This document shows positions 46,877 through 58,274 of a DNA stretch of 64,000 nucleotides, piece after piece. The translations under genes and the position numbers were made by a program. The DNA is taken from positions 65,767,257-65,831,256 of the forward strand of contig NC_060060.1 of assembly GCF_020283565.1 (NCBI RefSeq), read 5' to 3'. The stretch's first letter is position 1. Each line of letters starts with the position of its first letter. A model generated the notes under the pieces. It was given only the letters and a program-made list of their open reading frames with translations. It did not search any database and had not been told where the DNA came from. This DNA is from Trifolium pratense (lineage: Eukaryota; Streptophyta; Magnoliopsida; Fabales; Fabaceae).

Positions 46877-47010
46877 GTCCCCGTGAGCTTAGCTCAGTTG
46901 GTAGGGACATCGCACTATATGTGCAGGAGCCCGGGTTCGAACCCGGGACACTCCACTTATTCACCTTTAAGGTGGATTTTCTAGCCATCAGGCTACTTGA
47001 CAAAAAAAAA
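46877..47010 (+). mobile_element. Intact tRNA-derived SINE with target duplication
   Basis: Starts GTCCCCGTGAGCTTAGCTCA with the pol III A box TTAGCTCAGTTGG and the B box GGGTTCGAACCC, then a body ending GGCTACTTGA and an A tail (about 47001-47010). AATTAGATAATTTC occurs on both sides (46863-46876 and 47011-47024). The head looks like a tRNA gene, but the anticodon arm does not fold properly and the poly(A) tail and target duplication show it is a SINE. Confidence 0.9.
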
Positions 47011-47029
47011 AATTAGATAATTTCTCTTT

Positions 47030-48132
47030 CGGCCTCCCATATTTTTTTTTCCCTTTTAGATTTCCTTTTTTGTCCTTAGATGAAAACTTCGGTTTCTATT
47101 TATCGATTTTTTTTTTCTTTGAAGAAAAACTTCGGTTTATGTTTTTCAAATTTTTCCTAAATTTGTACTAGAAAAACTTCGATTTCTGCGTTCCGGATAT
47201 TTTTCAAGGACAAAATGAGCTTAAATTTTTCTACTATCTCCTGAAATAAAAAAAAATTAAAAGAAAAGTGTAAAATATATTTTTACAGAAAAATGTAGAG
47301 ATAGTAGTAAAATTTAAGAGGGGAATAAGTCAGAACTTTCAAGCAAGAGAGTTTGATAAAATTGAGCATGAGAATTTGTGTTAGAATGCTACTTTACGCG
47401 CATCCTGAAATATCTCAGCCACTTTCTGAAATGATTAATTTAGCTCTCTTGCTTTTTAGGATGTGAGCACTTTTCGCACTCTAAGTAACGAGTGACAATA
47501 TTTTTAGCTCAAACTCAACGTATGTGCCCCATGAATGAAAATATTATGAAAAAAAAGAGTTCGCATTCTAGAAAGCAAACTCGTTTACATTCTAGAAATC
47601 GAACTTGTTTAAACATATTTTTCTACTATCTCTACATCAATCTATTTTCTTCTTCGTTTAAACATAAAAATATATCCCACCAAATTCCGTAATAAAAAAA
47701 CACAAAAAATCATATATCTTTTTGAAGATTTTAGATTTAAATATAGTTTAGATTTATATTTCAAATAAGATAATATTAGGATTTATGATTTATATTTCTG
47801 TTTAGTAAGGATATGTTTAGAATTTAGAATTTTTAGGATTAGTTTGTATTTTTTAAAAGATGTGATTTAGAAGTTTGTTATTTTTGTAGCTCTATATATA
47901 GAGTCATATAGCTATAAATAATATATAAGAAAGAAAAACAAGAACATGAGAGTATTCTCCAATTTTCAACGGCAAAGGGAAGGTAGTTGTTATGCTTATT
48001 CGTGGTCGATACGATTGCTTATATGGAGTGTCATATGTCATACCCTAATTTTGTCCTATCCCCATTTTTCATCATATTTTATTTTCCACATATTCCCATT
48101 ATTTTATTATTATTTCAAAAATTCAAAAAAAT
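47030..48132. other. Intergenic, with a TTCGGTT-family repeat and LTR-like sequence
   Basis: Positions 47080-47215 contain AACTTCGGTTTCTATTT and AACTTCGGTTTATG units related to the MITE at 12268-12718. From 47700 to 48030 there is a plant LTR-like stretch with a TATA motif (CTCTATATATAGAG, about 47890-47904) and a GC-richer end (TTCGTGGTCGATACG). No gene seen. Confidence 0.4.
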
Positions 48133-48574
48133 ATATTTTTATATTATTTTTGTTCACCTTTAAGAAATCACAATCCACTACCAAAATTCCACCTCTACCC
48201 CAAATAAAAACCATTCCACCAAAATACCAATTTGACCAAAGTCAACGCTTCAAAAAATATGAATAAGTAACCAAAAAAAGTACCAAAACCACAAAAAAGA
48301 ATATACAAAAAAAATTTCATTACATCCCTTCATTCTCATTTAGAACATTCTAGAAACTGACCACATCATCAAATTTTCGTGCTCCTCATAACCATTGGAT
48401 GATGATCATGATTCAAGCAAATAAAATCACCACCATATCATAAAAAATTCTCAAAAATGCCACCAAATGTGCAATTTCATTTTAATCCTTCTTGACCTAA
48501 TTTCCTTAGTCTAGAATGTACTCTTTTGCCTCTGTATAAACAGTGGTGAATGATTTTAAAAATAAAGACTATAA

Positions 48575-48867
48575 ATTGTTGCCATTTTTTTAAAAATAAA
48601 AACTATAAATTGTTTTGATTTTTTGAATGATTAAATTAAGTCTCACAATTTTTCTCAAAGATTAGCATGAAATGTTTTTTCTCCATAAATTATATATCCT
48701 TTTGTGCATAATTGCAGGGATTAATCCCTTGAATCTTATGAGATTCAAACATATGACAAACTTTCTTAAAAGTTTTAATATTGCTACATGCTCAAATCAA
48801 AAATCTAATTCATGATATTGGTTAAATTAGAAGAGAGTCGCAGCATCGCATCTAAATGTTCTCAAGT
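48575..48867. repeat. Segment present three times (first copy)
   Basis: The stretch from TTGTTGCCATTTTT to ATGTTCTCAAG recurs at 57337-57628 (in copy B, nearly identical) and at 56600-56890 (more diverged, directly left of copy B). The third copy marks the duplication junction. Confidence 0.85.
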
Positions 48868-49325
48868 GACTAGCATGGATTCACTCTAAATCCATTCCAT
48901 TTAATTTTAATTGCAATGTTTGGTCCTCGATTTATTTATTTATTTATTGTCGGCAAATTATAATGATTCCATTATTGTAGGAAAAGAAAAATATTTCCTT
49001 TTCCAATACAGATTAATACATACAGACAGAAAGACAAAGATCCTGAAGTTGAATTGGTTTGAAAATATGTACTGGAGTTAGCTTTCTACATGAGCTTGGT
49101 CCCATTAAAGTATAAAGAAACATGACAAAAATGTCATTGTCATTTCTATTGTTATACAAAAAGTATACTAAAGCTTAAACCTGCAGAAGAAGGTATGGGC
49201 CAACATCAAACAACCTTTAAAAAAACACAAAAAATAAAGCACTTATATATAAATAAATAAAATTTCTATATATATTTTTTGAATTAAAGATGTAAAAGAG
49301 TGGAGAATAATGTATGTATATATGT

Positions 49326-49511
49326 TACTAATGTGATAGAAGTGATAGATACTTGGATTTCTTAATCATTTGGTCCTGAGTTCGATCTCCAGCCGATGCG
49401 TATGGAGAAACATTTGTTGAGAGAGGTCAATCACTTAAATAAATTTTAGTTATTTTGTGGGGATTAGTCTCTATAATTACGCGTGTAAGATATTTTTGGT
49501 TAAAAAAAATA
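49326..49511 (+). mobile_element. SINE (copy A) with 13-bp target duplication
   Basis: TATGTATATATGT flanks the unit (49313-49325 and 49512-49524). It has a B-box-like TGAGTTCGATCTCC and ends in TTTTGGTTAAAAAAAA. About 186 bp. It was present before the segmental duplication, as copy B carries it at the equivalent place. Confidence 0.75.
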
Positions 49512-49810
49512 TATGTATATATGTAATATGTTAACGTGAAAGGGGGGCAAAGTCTGATCATAACATCAAGATATGCAAACCCTTAAAAGATGAACCCACT
49601 ATTCATATTATTTCCTTTTTCATTGTTAATAATGTACTAGTACCTTACAATTCATTTGCTTTCATGGGAAAAAGGAGCTTCTTATGAGTCCCCCCACCCC
49701 CACACAAAGTCACACACTTTATTATCTCTAACCACCACCATGAAATAACGAAATAAAAGAAATTTGGATTCTATGTAATTAGGGTATTATGCATTCACAC
49801 AATTGAAATA

Positions 49811-49994
49811 GAGTTTAATTGCTGTGCACCGTCGGTGTAATTTTTTTTTACACATACATCCAATGACGCGTTGCCACATTATTTAATGAATGTGACACAT
49901 CATGTGTTTTTAATGACCATACATGATGTGTCTGTATATTATTGGACGCATGTGCAAAATATCTTTACACCGACGGTGCATATAAATTAAATTC
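49811..49994. mobile_element. 184-bp MITE present only in copy A
   Basis: Bounded by the 9-bp repeat ATTGAAATA (49802-49810 and 49995-50003). Left end GAGTTTAATTGCTGTGCACC and reverse-complemented right end GAATTTAATTTATATGCACC share inverted termini that continue through GTCGGTGTAA. Copy B has a single ATTGAAATA at the same place and no element, an intact empty site. Short Mutator-like MITE by duplication length. Confidence 0.93.
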
Positions 49995-50003
49995 ATTGAA
50001 ATA

Positions 50004-51379
50004 TTACTTATTGTTCGATCTTAATCAAACAATCTAAAAAATGTATGAGCTTAAATATGTGGTTAGGGTGTTTGTATTCACGTAATTGAAACATCAATTA
50101 TTATTTGATCTTCATTAAAAAATCTAAGAAACATTCGAGCTTAAATTTAGATTTTGTTAGATTTTAATTAAATAACTAATGTTCGACGGTGTGAATGGGA
50201 AAGATTCATCTATAGGGGAATTTTGTGGTAATAGATTTTCCGCAATAACAGCAGGACGATGTAATTGATCCGAGTTATCTGATTGCCTATCAACAGTAGT
50301 GTAAAATAGATATTTAAATCTGAATCGTCCAATCTGCAATCAACGGACATGATTGCTTACAACAATGAATCTGTATCCGATCGAGTTTTGTGGGGCCATA
50401 GAAAAAGAGAAAGCATATGATGATGGAAGAAAATATAAAAGAAGATGAAGACCATTTCAAAGACACCGTGCTGGCCACTCAATGAAACCATACACCTTTT
50501 AATGAGATTATATTCCCTAAAGCATTAACCCAACTTGATGGCCGTCCTAAGATTCTAATCTATTGCTTATTGCTTATATAGATAATGACTTCATTTTCTG
50601 ATGGTTTATATATGGACATGTGTAGTACATTTAGTTTAGTCATGACTAATTAATTATAATCACCTGAAATTATAATATTAGTAAAGTCCTAATGAAGATG
50701 ATATCATCTTCACACACTAAAATACCAAACTTTGAAGCTAGCTTCCTTTGGACAAATTTAAGAAAATAAATTAAGATTATTATTATGGTAGGGGAGGCTA
50801 AGTTTGGCTAACTACTATTAATTAATGATCTTAAATTAAAACATAAAATATTATTCAATCAAAGTGTTGTCCTTCTTAACCATAATATGTCTTGAGTCTT
50901 GACTTAGTTGTTAGTTAATTACATACAAAAACAATTGTGCTGGTCAAATCTATACATCAGAACCAATTGCTTATAATTAGATTAACTATATATAAATGAT
51001 CAAATCTATATCAAAATGATCAACTACCATGTACCTGGTCAATAATATATGCTTGGAAACCTATAAATTTGGATTGTGACATTTTGTTATTTTAGACTAG
51101 AAATTAAGAACAATAAAATAATTAATTGTTAATTTCACAACCACCGGATGCATTACTATTTTCCTTAGATTATGAAAAGTTCCTAAGTTTTTTTTTGTTG
51201 TGTCTTAGCTGAAAATGGTCCCAAGTTTTATGATAAACTTAAAAAGAATTAAAAGTGATTACCCTACTCACTAAAAGTTGGGCAAAAAGACTTATTCAAA
51301 TTCTAGCATGAAATACTCGGTTCAAATTTAATATCATGCTTTACATTTTTTTAAATTATCTACACTTTTAGAAAATTAC

Positions 51380-51422
<43 letters not shown>

Positions 51423-52190
51423 TGAACTAAATTCTTGAATATATTTTGGTTCCATATAGTATGGGATGTCATATTCTTTTCACAAATATTCATAGTCATA
51501 GCACTATACAACTGAAGTATATCTCAATAAATTCAATCCTAATATCATAACTTATAGTACTATATTTGACAAACTAAAAGAATTATCACAAGTCTCAAAA
51601 TTAATGTAACTGTGATTGAACTCAAACATTTAACAGAGTGAAATTTATAAATGATCAGATTCAGACGTCTGATTACTAACATAACATATTAACAACGAAA
51701 CGATAAAGAAATGAAATACTATTAATAAATAATTTTTTAAAAAAAGAGTAAATTAATTCATGATTTGTTTTTCATTAATCAATACATGCAAAGTATTTTG
51801 GTCTTACTTACCAAACTCAAAAAATAAACCCCATTACTAAATGTCAAAAAAAAAAAAAAAACCAAATTCCCAACCTTCACTTACACACGTGCTAAAAGAA
51901 CCATAAACACGTGCGAATCAAGGCCTCCATGCACTAGCCCAAACCACCGGTTGTTCCTTCCACGACAAGAATATTCCGGCGTCATTACACCGCGCCATAA
52001 AACCAAAAACCCATCATGGACCCGGATTTGCTACAGTCCAAAAAACACGCAGTTTAACGCAGTTTTAATCTCGTCCATTAAATTCAGATCGGGCGGCTTA
52101 GATTAAAAACTGGGTTTTTCTAATCAAATTGATCTCAGCCATTAAAATCAAATCGGACGGTTTAAATTGAAAACAGCGTGTTACTGTGTG
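50004..52190. other. Intergenic region of copy A, DUF674 3' flank
   Basis: AT-rich, no credible gene. A 60-codon minus-strand frame at 50157-50339 is repeated with two changes in copy B but has no recognisable features. An (AT)n tract lies at about 51383-51419. Confidence 0.5.
51383..51419. repeat. (AT)n microsatellite, copy A
   Basis: About 37 bp of alternating AT. The copy B equivalent at about 59951-60003 is about 16 bp longer, so the tract length has drifted since the duplication. Confidence 0.95.
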
Positions 52191-53038
52191 CTAATTTGAC
52201 AGCACCAAATCTGATTCCGTCTTCTTGATGAAAACACTAGTCAAGACCATCTTTGACTGCAGAGAAGCCTTAAGTAACTTGATACCCTGTTACAAAAAAT
52301 ACAAAAAGACATAAATCTAAAGAACTAAATAAGACTGATTATGTTATGATCCAATGATGTCGCTTATTTATGATACCGTATATACTTTACCTCTTCCATT
52401 CCGATCTCAACCACCTTTTCTTCCAAGGTGCCAATCTCTTTGACATTGAACTTGTTCAACAGTGTGATGCAAGATATAGTTGACATGGGCTGAATCACCA
52501 AATCATCCATCACCATGTAGGTTACAACATCTTTCACAAATCCACTCTTAATATTGGTAATTTTCTTTGCAGCAACCTTATTTCCAACATAATTAACTTC
52601 ATTGTTCATAATATGGCAGCAATAATTATACTCAGGACTGCCAGGACATTGAGTTTTGTTATCATATGCCACCTGGAAATTACACTTATTTGTGCACATG
52701 TATAACTTAGATCCTTGGTCGTTGTCACTGGAATCGTTCTGAGTAAGGAAGCCTGAGATTTCAGTTGAAGAGCTTTGAGCTCTTGGGTTTAAAAGAACAT
52801 CCTTAGTTTGATCTGGGAGCATGTAATTCTGGTTGAGATTTTCAACACTCTGATACAGATTTCCTAAGCTACCAACCATGCCATTTGAGCTTAGCAGCTT
52901 CACTACAGTACCTATTGGCAAGCATAGCAAGTTTAGCAGAAAGTCTACTACAGCTTTTGAAGCTTCAGCAAAGAGAACTTTCTCATTCTTTGTGTCAATG
53001 AGAAGTTTCATGGACACTTTGGTGGAAGAAGAAGCCAT
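52191..53038 (-). CDS. DUF674 family protein, copy A
   Basis: Two minus-strand exons, 52391-53038 and 52191-52286, with GAG|GTAAAG and AACAG|GG borders in phase 0, give 247 residues. Exon 1 begins MASSSTKVSMKLLIDTKNEK and continues VLFAEA, FLLNLLCLPIGTVVKLL and GSLGNLYQSVENL, the DUF674 N-terminal signature; exon 2 has the equally typical GIKLLKASLQSKMVLTSVF. DUF674 is a plant family of unknown biochemical role, often in tandem clusters. Many members have two DUF674 repeats (about 450 residues); this one has one. A cysteine segment (CTNKC, then CPGSPEYNYCCHIM) is the only part that differs much from copy B. A TATA box (53080-53087) lies about 42 bp upstream of the start. Confidence 0.87.
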
Positions 53039-53079
53039 ATTGAATGGGAGTGTACGTTAGAAGCAATAGAAAGGCTATT

Positions 53080-53087
53080 TATTTATA
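53080..53087 (-). promoter_or_regulatory. TATA box of DUF674 copy A
   Basis: TATAAATA on the minus strand, about 42 bp upstream of the ATG, preceded by a second A/T-rich TATA-like run. The identical site in copy B is at 61661-61668. Confidence 0.6.
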
Positions 53088-53503
53088 GGAAAATTCATAG
53101 ACTTGCAAGTGGTTGCACAATTAATTAAAATGAGGAAGATATATAGACACAAACTTGTAAATGTAACTTCCTACTTATTGCTATAATGTGGAAAGCCAGA
53201 AGTCCCTTGCAATGAATTTCATATCATTAGTTTAATTTTTGATGGACATGTCATCATTATCATTATTATCACTGAAGTAGTAGGTTACAAACTAGGAGAT
53301 AGTCTTATGTGGTCATGTCACCAAATAATTTGGATTTGGTCACACTCACAAAAGTGAAATAAATATTTAAAAATATAATTAAATAATATTTTCTTTTTAA
53401 ATTATTAAATGATTTGATATTGTTTTGTGAGTGTGGTCACGTGACCACAAAAGAATATTTCTACAAACTAGTAGATTTCTTTACCTCAAAAGGTCTAGAT
53501 TAA

Positions 53504-54074
53504 CTAGTCCCACACCCGTGTGATGCATAGGTATTATGAGGTATTTTATATTGTAATGTTGAAAAATCATTCGTATAAATTGAAACAATAATTATTATGA
53601 AAATTATAATAATAACATCAACAATAACAAAATAATAATAAAAAAAAAAGTGATGTAAATATAAGATAGATATTAAAGATGTGTTTATACTTTTCGAAAA
53701 GATTACAATGGATCCTATTGCGTCTACCAAAATAAGTTGGTAATCCATAAATTGTCATGTCGCTATGAAAACGGTTTGTGGTCATACTCATACATTGTGC
53801 ATTTGATTCTTAATTGGACACTATAATTCAATATATAGTATAAAAGATTAATTAGTGCGTATAATTTAGTAAAACCTATTATTATTAGTTGAGTGGGTGT
53901 ATAATGAAAAGTCATAGGTATATAAATGTATGATATGAAAAAATGTATAGAGATGACAATGATGTAAGTAGAAGTGATGTGACATTATTGAGTGGTTTAA
54001 TTGGATATAAGTAACTGACGTGGATTAGGGTTAGATTAGTGGTTGCATAACTATCTAGAAATTATATATATAGA
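53504..54074 (-). mobile_element. Non-autonomous Helitron, copy A (571 bp)
   Basis: Minus-strand element starting TCTATATATATAATTTCTAG (plus 54055-54074) and ending with a hairpin region (GCATCACACGGGTGTGGGA) and CTAG at plus 53504-53507, inserted between A and T. All three Helitron hallmarks (5' TC, 3' hairpin, CTRR end with A/T target) are met. It encodes no helicase. Copy B carries it at 62280-62850 with the same length. Confidence 0.8.
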
Positions 54075-54825
54075 TGTTTATACATTTAAAAAACTTATTT
54101 ATACATCACATTTGAAGTTACTTTGGTACTTTCTTCATTAACATTGATTAACAATATCTTTAACTCATTCTTCAAAATAACTATGGAAATGATAACATAT
54201 AATTGACCATGGAAAACAATCGATGTTGAAACATAAGTTTTTATTTATATTATAAATCTCATTGGAGGATTCTGAGTTGGATAAACTACTTCATTATCTC
54301 TTACCAAAAAACTATTTGATTCTTAATTGGACACGATAATTCAATATATAGTATAAAAGATTAATTAGTGTGTATAATTTAGTAAAACCTATTATAATTA
54401 GTTGAGTGGGTGTATAATGAAAAGTCATAGGTATATAAATGTATGATATGAAAAAATATATAGAGATGACAATGATGTAAGTAGAAGTGATGTAACATTA
54501 TTGGGTGGTTTAAATGGATATAAGTGACTGACGTGGATTAGGGTTAGATTAGCGGTTGCACAACTATCTAAGAATTATATATATAGATGTTTATACATTT
54601 AAAAAACTTATTTATACATCACATTTGAAGTTACTTTGGTATCTTCTTCATTAACATTGATTAACAATATCTTTAACTCATTCTTCAAAATAACTATGGA
54701 AATGAACATATAATTGACCATGGAAAACAATCGATGTTGAAACATAAGTTTTTATTTATATTATAAATCTCATTGGAGGATTCTGAGTTGGATAAACTAC
54801 TTCATTATCTCTTACCAAAAAACTA
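53805..54825. repeat. 513-bp tandem duplication of Helitron 5' half and flank (copy A)
   Basis: GATTCTTAATTGGACA starts two direct units at 53805 and 54318 that run to ACCAAAAAACTA. Each holds the 5' half of the Helitron plus its flank; only the first keeps the 3' end. The same pair is in copy B (62581 and 63093), so it predates the segmental duplication. A further Helitron 5' end (CTAGATAGTTGTGG on the minus strand) is at about 55188-55207. Confidence 0.85.
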
Positions 54826-55224
54826 CTGTATTATCGAATTTGACATTTATATTAATTTGAAACTTATTGGAGTAAAGATAAATCAACTTAACTCATACTC
54901 AAATATCGAATATGATAAAAATCATACAGGGCGACCAACTCCTTATATTTATAAAGATTGGACAAAAGATTATTAGCAAAAACATTAACTTTTTTGAAAA
55001 AAAGACAATAAAATACACAAAATAATAAAATAAAAAAAAAATTTTAAAATGAATAATAACCCAAAATATTAATAATAATAATAATAATAATAATAATTAC
55101 AATTAGTACCCCACATTAAATGGATGTAAGTGGATGATGTGGCTAAATGAAAGGTTTTCATTGGTTTGTGGATTAGGGTTTAGATAGGCAATTCCACAAC
55201 TATCTAGGATTTATATAAACCAAC

Positions 55225-55727
55225 CTAACTCATACTCAAATATTGAATATGATAAAAATCATACAGGGCATACAGGATTTATATATATAATACATGACAT
55301 ACAAAACAGAATAATATTCAAGCATATATGTAATATTGAGTCTACAAAAAATATGGAAATTATCATTCAAACATCCATGTTTCATCTTTAAATCTTTAAT
55401 AAACCAACAAGACAAAAAAAAATTGAGTTCACCAATTGATAAATTATTAGAAACTAAAATCATGAAATTAAATGACTTTTTATGTATAATCTATGGAGAA
55501 GAAAATTGAGATAGTCTCTACCAAAAAAAAAAAAAATTTGAGATCGCGACTTATTAGTAAAAATTAAGTGTAAACAAAGAATTTTTTTTCTAAAGTATTT
55601 TAATCCGATGGACCGACCTGTCCCGTCTCCGCCCATTTTTTAGCAAGTTAAACAGGTTAGATCAATTAACGGTGGTAGACTCATCTCATTCAAACCTGTA
55701 ATGAAAGACGGGCTAAACACCGGACAG
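55225..55727. other. Spacer between the duplicated copies, left part
   Basis: AT-rich. The sequence CTAACTCATACTCAAATATTG (about 55224-55245) and CATACAGGGC repeat from 54890-54930. About 55600-55720 resembles an old dispersed repeat (GACCGACCTGTCCCGTC). No gene seen. Confidence 0.4.
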
Positions 55728-55915
55728 TTTCTCCCCCTACATCCCACTTTCCTTTTTACCCAAAAACATGTAGAAAAATTCGAAAAACGTCTTCCAAATT
55801 TTTTTTAGTGTAAATTTTACTGAAATTTACACCGAAAGAAACTTCGAAAAATGTTTTTTTGAAATTTTCTGCATATTTCGGAGTAAAAAAGAAACGTCGG
55901 AGGTGAAAAGAGAAA
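55728..55915. mobile_element. Foldback MITE, about 190 bp
   Basis: The left arm (TTTCTCCCCCTACATCCCAC through TTTTTTAGTGTAAATTTTACT) and the right arm (GAAATTTACACCGAAAG through GGAGGTGAAAAGAGAAA) are inverted copies with mismatches, meeting at a central AGTGTAAATTTTACT..AATTTACACC stem. No coding capacity; no clear target duplication. Confidence 0.6.
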
Positions 55916-56599
55916 AATTCTAAACACTGACCCATGAAATAAAAGTGAAAATGGATTAATTTGGTCTGAGAAGAATAAAAGTGACTTTTTATTTCTAAGA
56001 AATAAAAACCGGAATAACTTGGTCCTTACATGAACCATGCCATCAGAAAAGAAAAAGGAAGGAACAATTATCTGAATAATGTATTTATATAGATAACGAT
56101 TTCTTGAAATCTAATGAAGAAAAGAAACAGAGTATGAACGATTTATAGAAGAAGAAATTGTTTAGGGACATTTTTCTTAAAGACCAAATTATCTAGATTA
56201 ATATGATATTGGTATGAAGTTTTCAAAGTTCTTAACTATGAATAATGTATGTTCGAGAACATGTGGGGAGCACATGCTTAATCGAACCAAATTATCTATT
56301 TTTAAATATCATGTTATTGTTTTGTCAAAAAAAAAAATCATGTTATTGTCGTAGATTAAATTATTATTATTATTATTATTTATATTAATCCTTTGATTTC
56401 CAAAAAAAGAGACATCGATAATCCATAGTTTGACGTTGAGGTAAATAAAGTCTGAACAAAAACTGTTTCTATTAGAAATCGAACTCAGATTATTTTGAAC
56501 AATTCGTTCCAAATGGATTAATTGTCTTGGTTATCTCTTTTTAATTATTGTTAGAGACTTAATTGTCTCTTTTATGAGGTAATTCAAGTAGGGGGAAAA
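55916..56599. other. Spacer between the duplicated copies, right part
   Basis: AT-rich; an ATT microsatellite lies at about 56360-56382. No gene seen. Confidence 0.4.
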
Positions 56600-56890
56600 T
56601 TGTTGCCATTTTTTTTTTAAATAAAGACTATAAATTGTTTTTATTTTTTTAACGATTAAATTAAGTCTCACAATTTTTCTCAAAGATTAGCATGAAATTT
56701 TTTTCTCCGTAAATTATATAACCTTTTGTGCGCAATTGCAGGGGTTAATCCCTTGAATCTTATAAGATTCAAACGGATGACAAACTTTCTTAAAAGTTTT
56801 AATATTGTTACATGCTCAAATCAAAAATCCAATTCATGATATTGGTTAAATTAGAAGAAAGTCGCACCACCGCATCTAAATGTTCTCAAG
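56600..56890. repeat. Older third copy of the 48575-48867 segment
   Basis: Diverged copy (for example CAGGGGTTAATCCCTTG for CAGGGATTAATCCCTTG) that ends exactly at ATGTTCTCAAG, a few bases before the start of copy B. It therefore sits at the breakpoint of the duplication. Confidence 0.8.
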
Positions 56891-57336
56891 TTTTAATATT
56901 TTTATATTATTTTTGTTCACCTTTAAGAAATCACAATCCACTACCAAAATTCCACCTTTACCCCAAATAAAAACCATTCCACCAAAATACCAATTTGACC
57001 AAAGTCAACGCTTCAAAAAATATGAATAAGTAACCAAAAAAAGTACCAAAACCACAAAAAAGAATATACATAAAAAATTTCATTACATCCCTTCATTCTC
57101 ATTTAGAACATTCTAGAAACTGACCACATCATCAAATTTTCGTGCTCCTCATAACCATTGGATGATGATCATGATTCAAGCAAATAAAATCACCACCATA
57201 TCATAAAAAATTCTCAAAAATGCCACCAAATGTGCAATTTCATTTTAATCCTTCTTGACCTAATTTCCTTAGTCTAGAATGTACTCTTTTGCCTCTGTAT
57301 AAACAGTGGTGAATGATTTTAAAAATAAAGACTATA

Positions 57337-57628
57337 AATTGTTGCCATTTTTATAAAAATAAAAACTATAAATTGTTTTGATTTTTTGAATGATTAAATT
57401 AAGTCTCACAATTTTTCTCAAAGATTAGCATGAAATGTTTTTTCTCCATAAATTATATATCCTTTTGTGCATAATTGCAGGGATTAATCCCTTGAATCTT
57501 ATGAGATTCAAACATATGACAAACTTTCTTAAAAGTTTTAATATTGCTACATGCTCAAATCAAAAATCTAATTCATGATATTGGTTAAATTAGAAGAGAG
57601 TCGCAGCATCGCATCTAAATGTTCTCAA
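57337..57628. repeat. Second copy of the thrice-repeated segment (in copy B)
   Basis: Nearly identical to 48575-48867, as expected for the segmental duplication; the third copy is at 56600-56890. Confidence 0.85.
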
Positions 57629-58088
57629 GTGACTAGCATGGATTCACTCTAAATCCATTCCATTTAATTTTAATTGCAATGTTTGGTCCTCGATTTATTT
57701 ATTTATTTATTGTCGGCAAATTATAATGATTCCATTATTGTAGGAAAAGAAAAATATTTCCTTTTCCAATACAGATTAATACATACAGACAGAAAGACAA
57801 AGATCCTGAAGTTGAATTGGTTTGAAAATATGTACTGGAGTTAGCTTTCTACATGAGCTTGGTCCCATTAAAGTATAAAGAAACATGACAAAAATGTCAT
57901 TGTCATTTCTATTGTTATACAAAAAGTATACTAAAGCTTAAACCTGCAGAAGAAGGTATGGGCCAACATCAAACAACCTTTAAAAAAACACAAAAAATAA
58001 AGCACTTATATATAAATAAATAAAATTTCTATATATATTTTTTGAATTAAAGATGTAAAAGAGTGGAGAATAATGTATGTATATATGT

Positions 58089-58274
58089 TACTAATGTGAT
58101 AGAAGTGATAGATACTTGGATTTCTTAATCATTTGGTCCTGAGTTCGATCTCCAGCCGATGCGTATGGAGAAACATTTGTTGAGAGAGGTCAATCACTTA
58201 AATAAATTTTAGTTATTTTGTGGGGATTAGTCTCTATAATTACGCGTGTAAGATATTTTTGGTTAAAAAAAATA
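58089..58274 (+). mobile_element. SINE (copy B)
   Basis: The copy B counterpart of the SINE at 49326-49511, at the expected 8,763-bp offset with the same flanking repeats. Confidence 0.75.

Larger units (their letters stand above)
48133..55224. repeat. Segmental duplication, copy A
   Basis: At least 7.1 kb, nearly identical to 56896-64000 and in the same orientation, offset 8,763 bp on the left side. It contains a SINE, a MITE, an (AT)n tract, a DUF674 gene and a Helitron cluster. Its true right end is unknown because copy B still matches where the window stops. Confidence 0.95.

Noticed and set aside
46877..46956. tRNA gene candidate (GCTTAGCTCAGTTGG ... GGGTTCGAACCC)
   Set aside because: The boxes are present, but the anticodon arm does not fold, and the A tail and 14-bp target duplication show a SINE.
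50157..50339. 60-codon minus frame also present at 58727-58909
   Set aside because: It is conserved only because of the recent segmental duplication; no domain, signal or start context supports it.
53500..53748. 82-codon minus frame repeated at 62276-62524
   Set aside because: Most of it lies in the Helitron 3' half and is Ile/Tyr-rich from AT tracts.
54773..54976. 67-codon plus frame in the Helitron flank
   Set aside because: No recognisable domain; AT-rich and close to tandem Helitron pieces, so likely chance.
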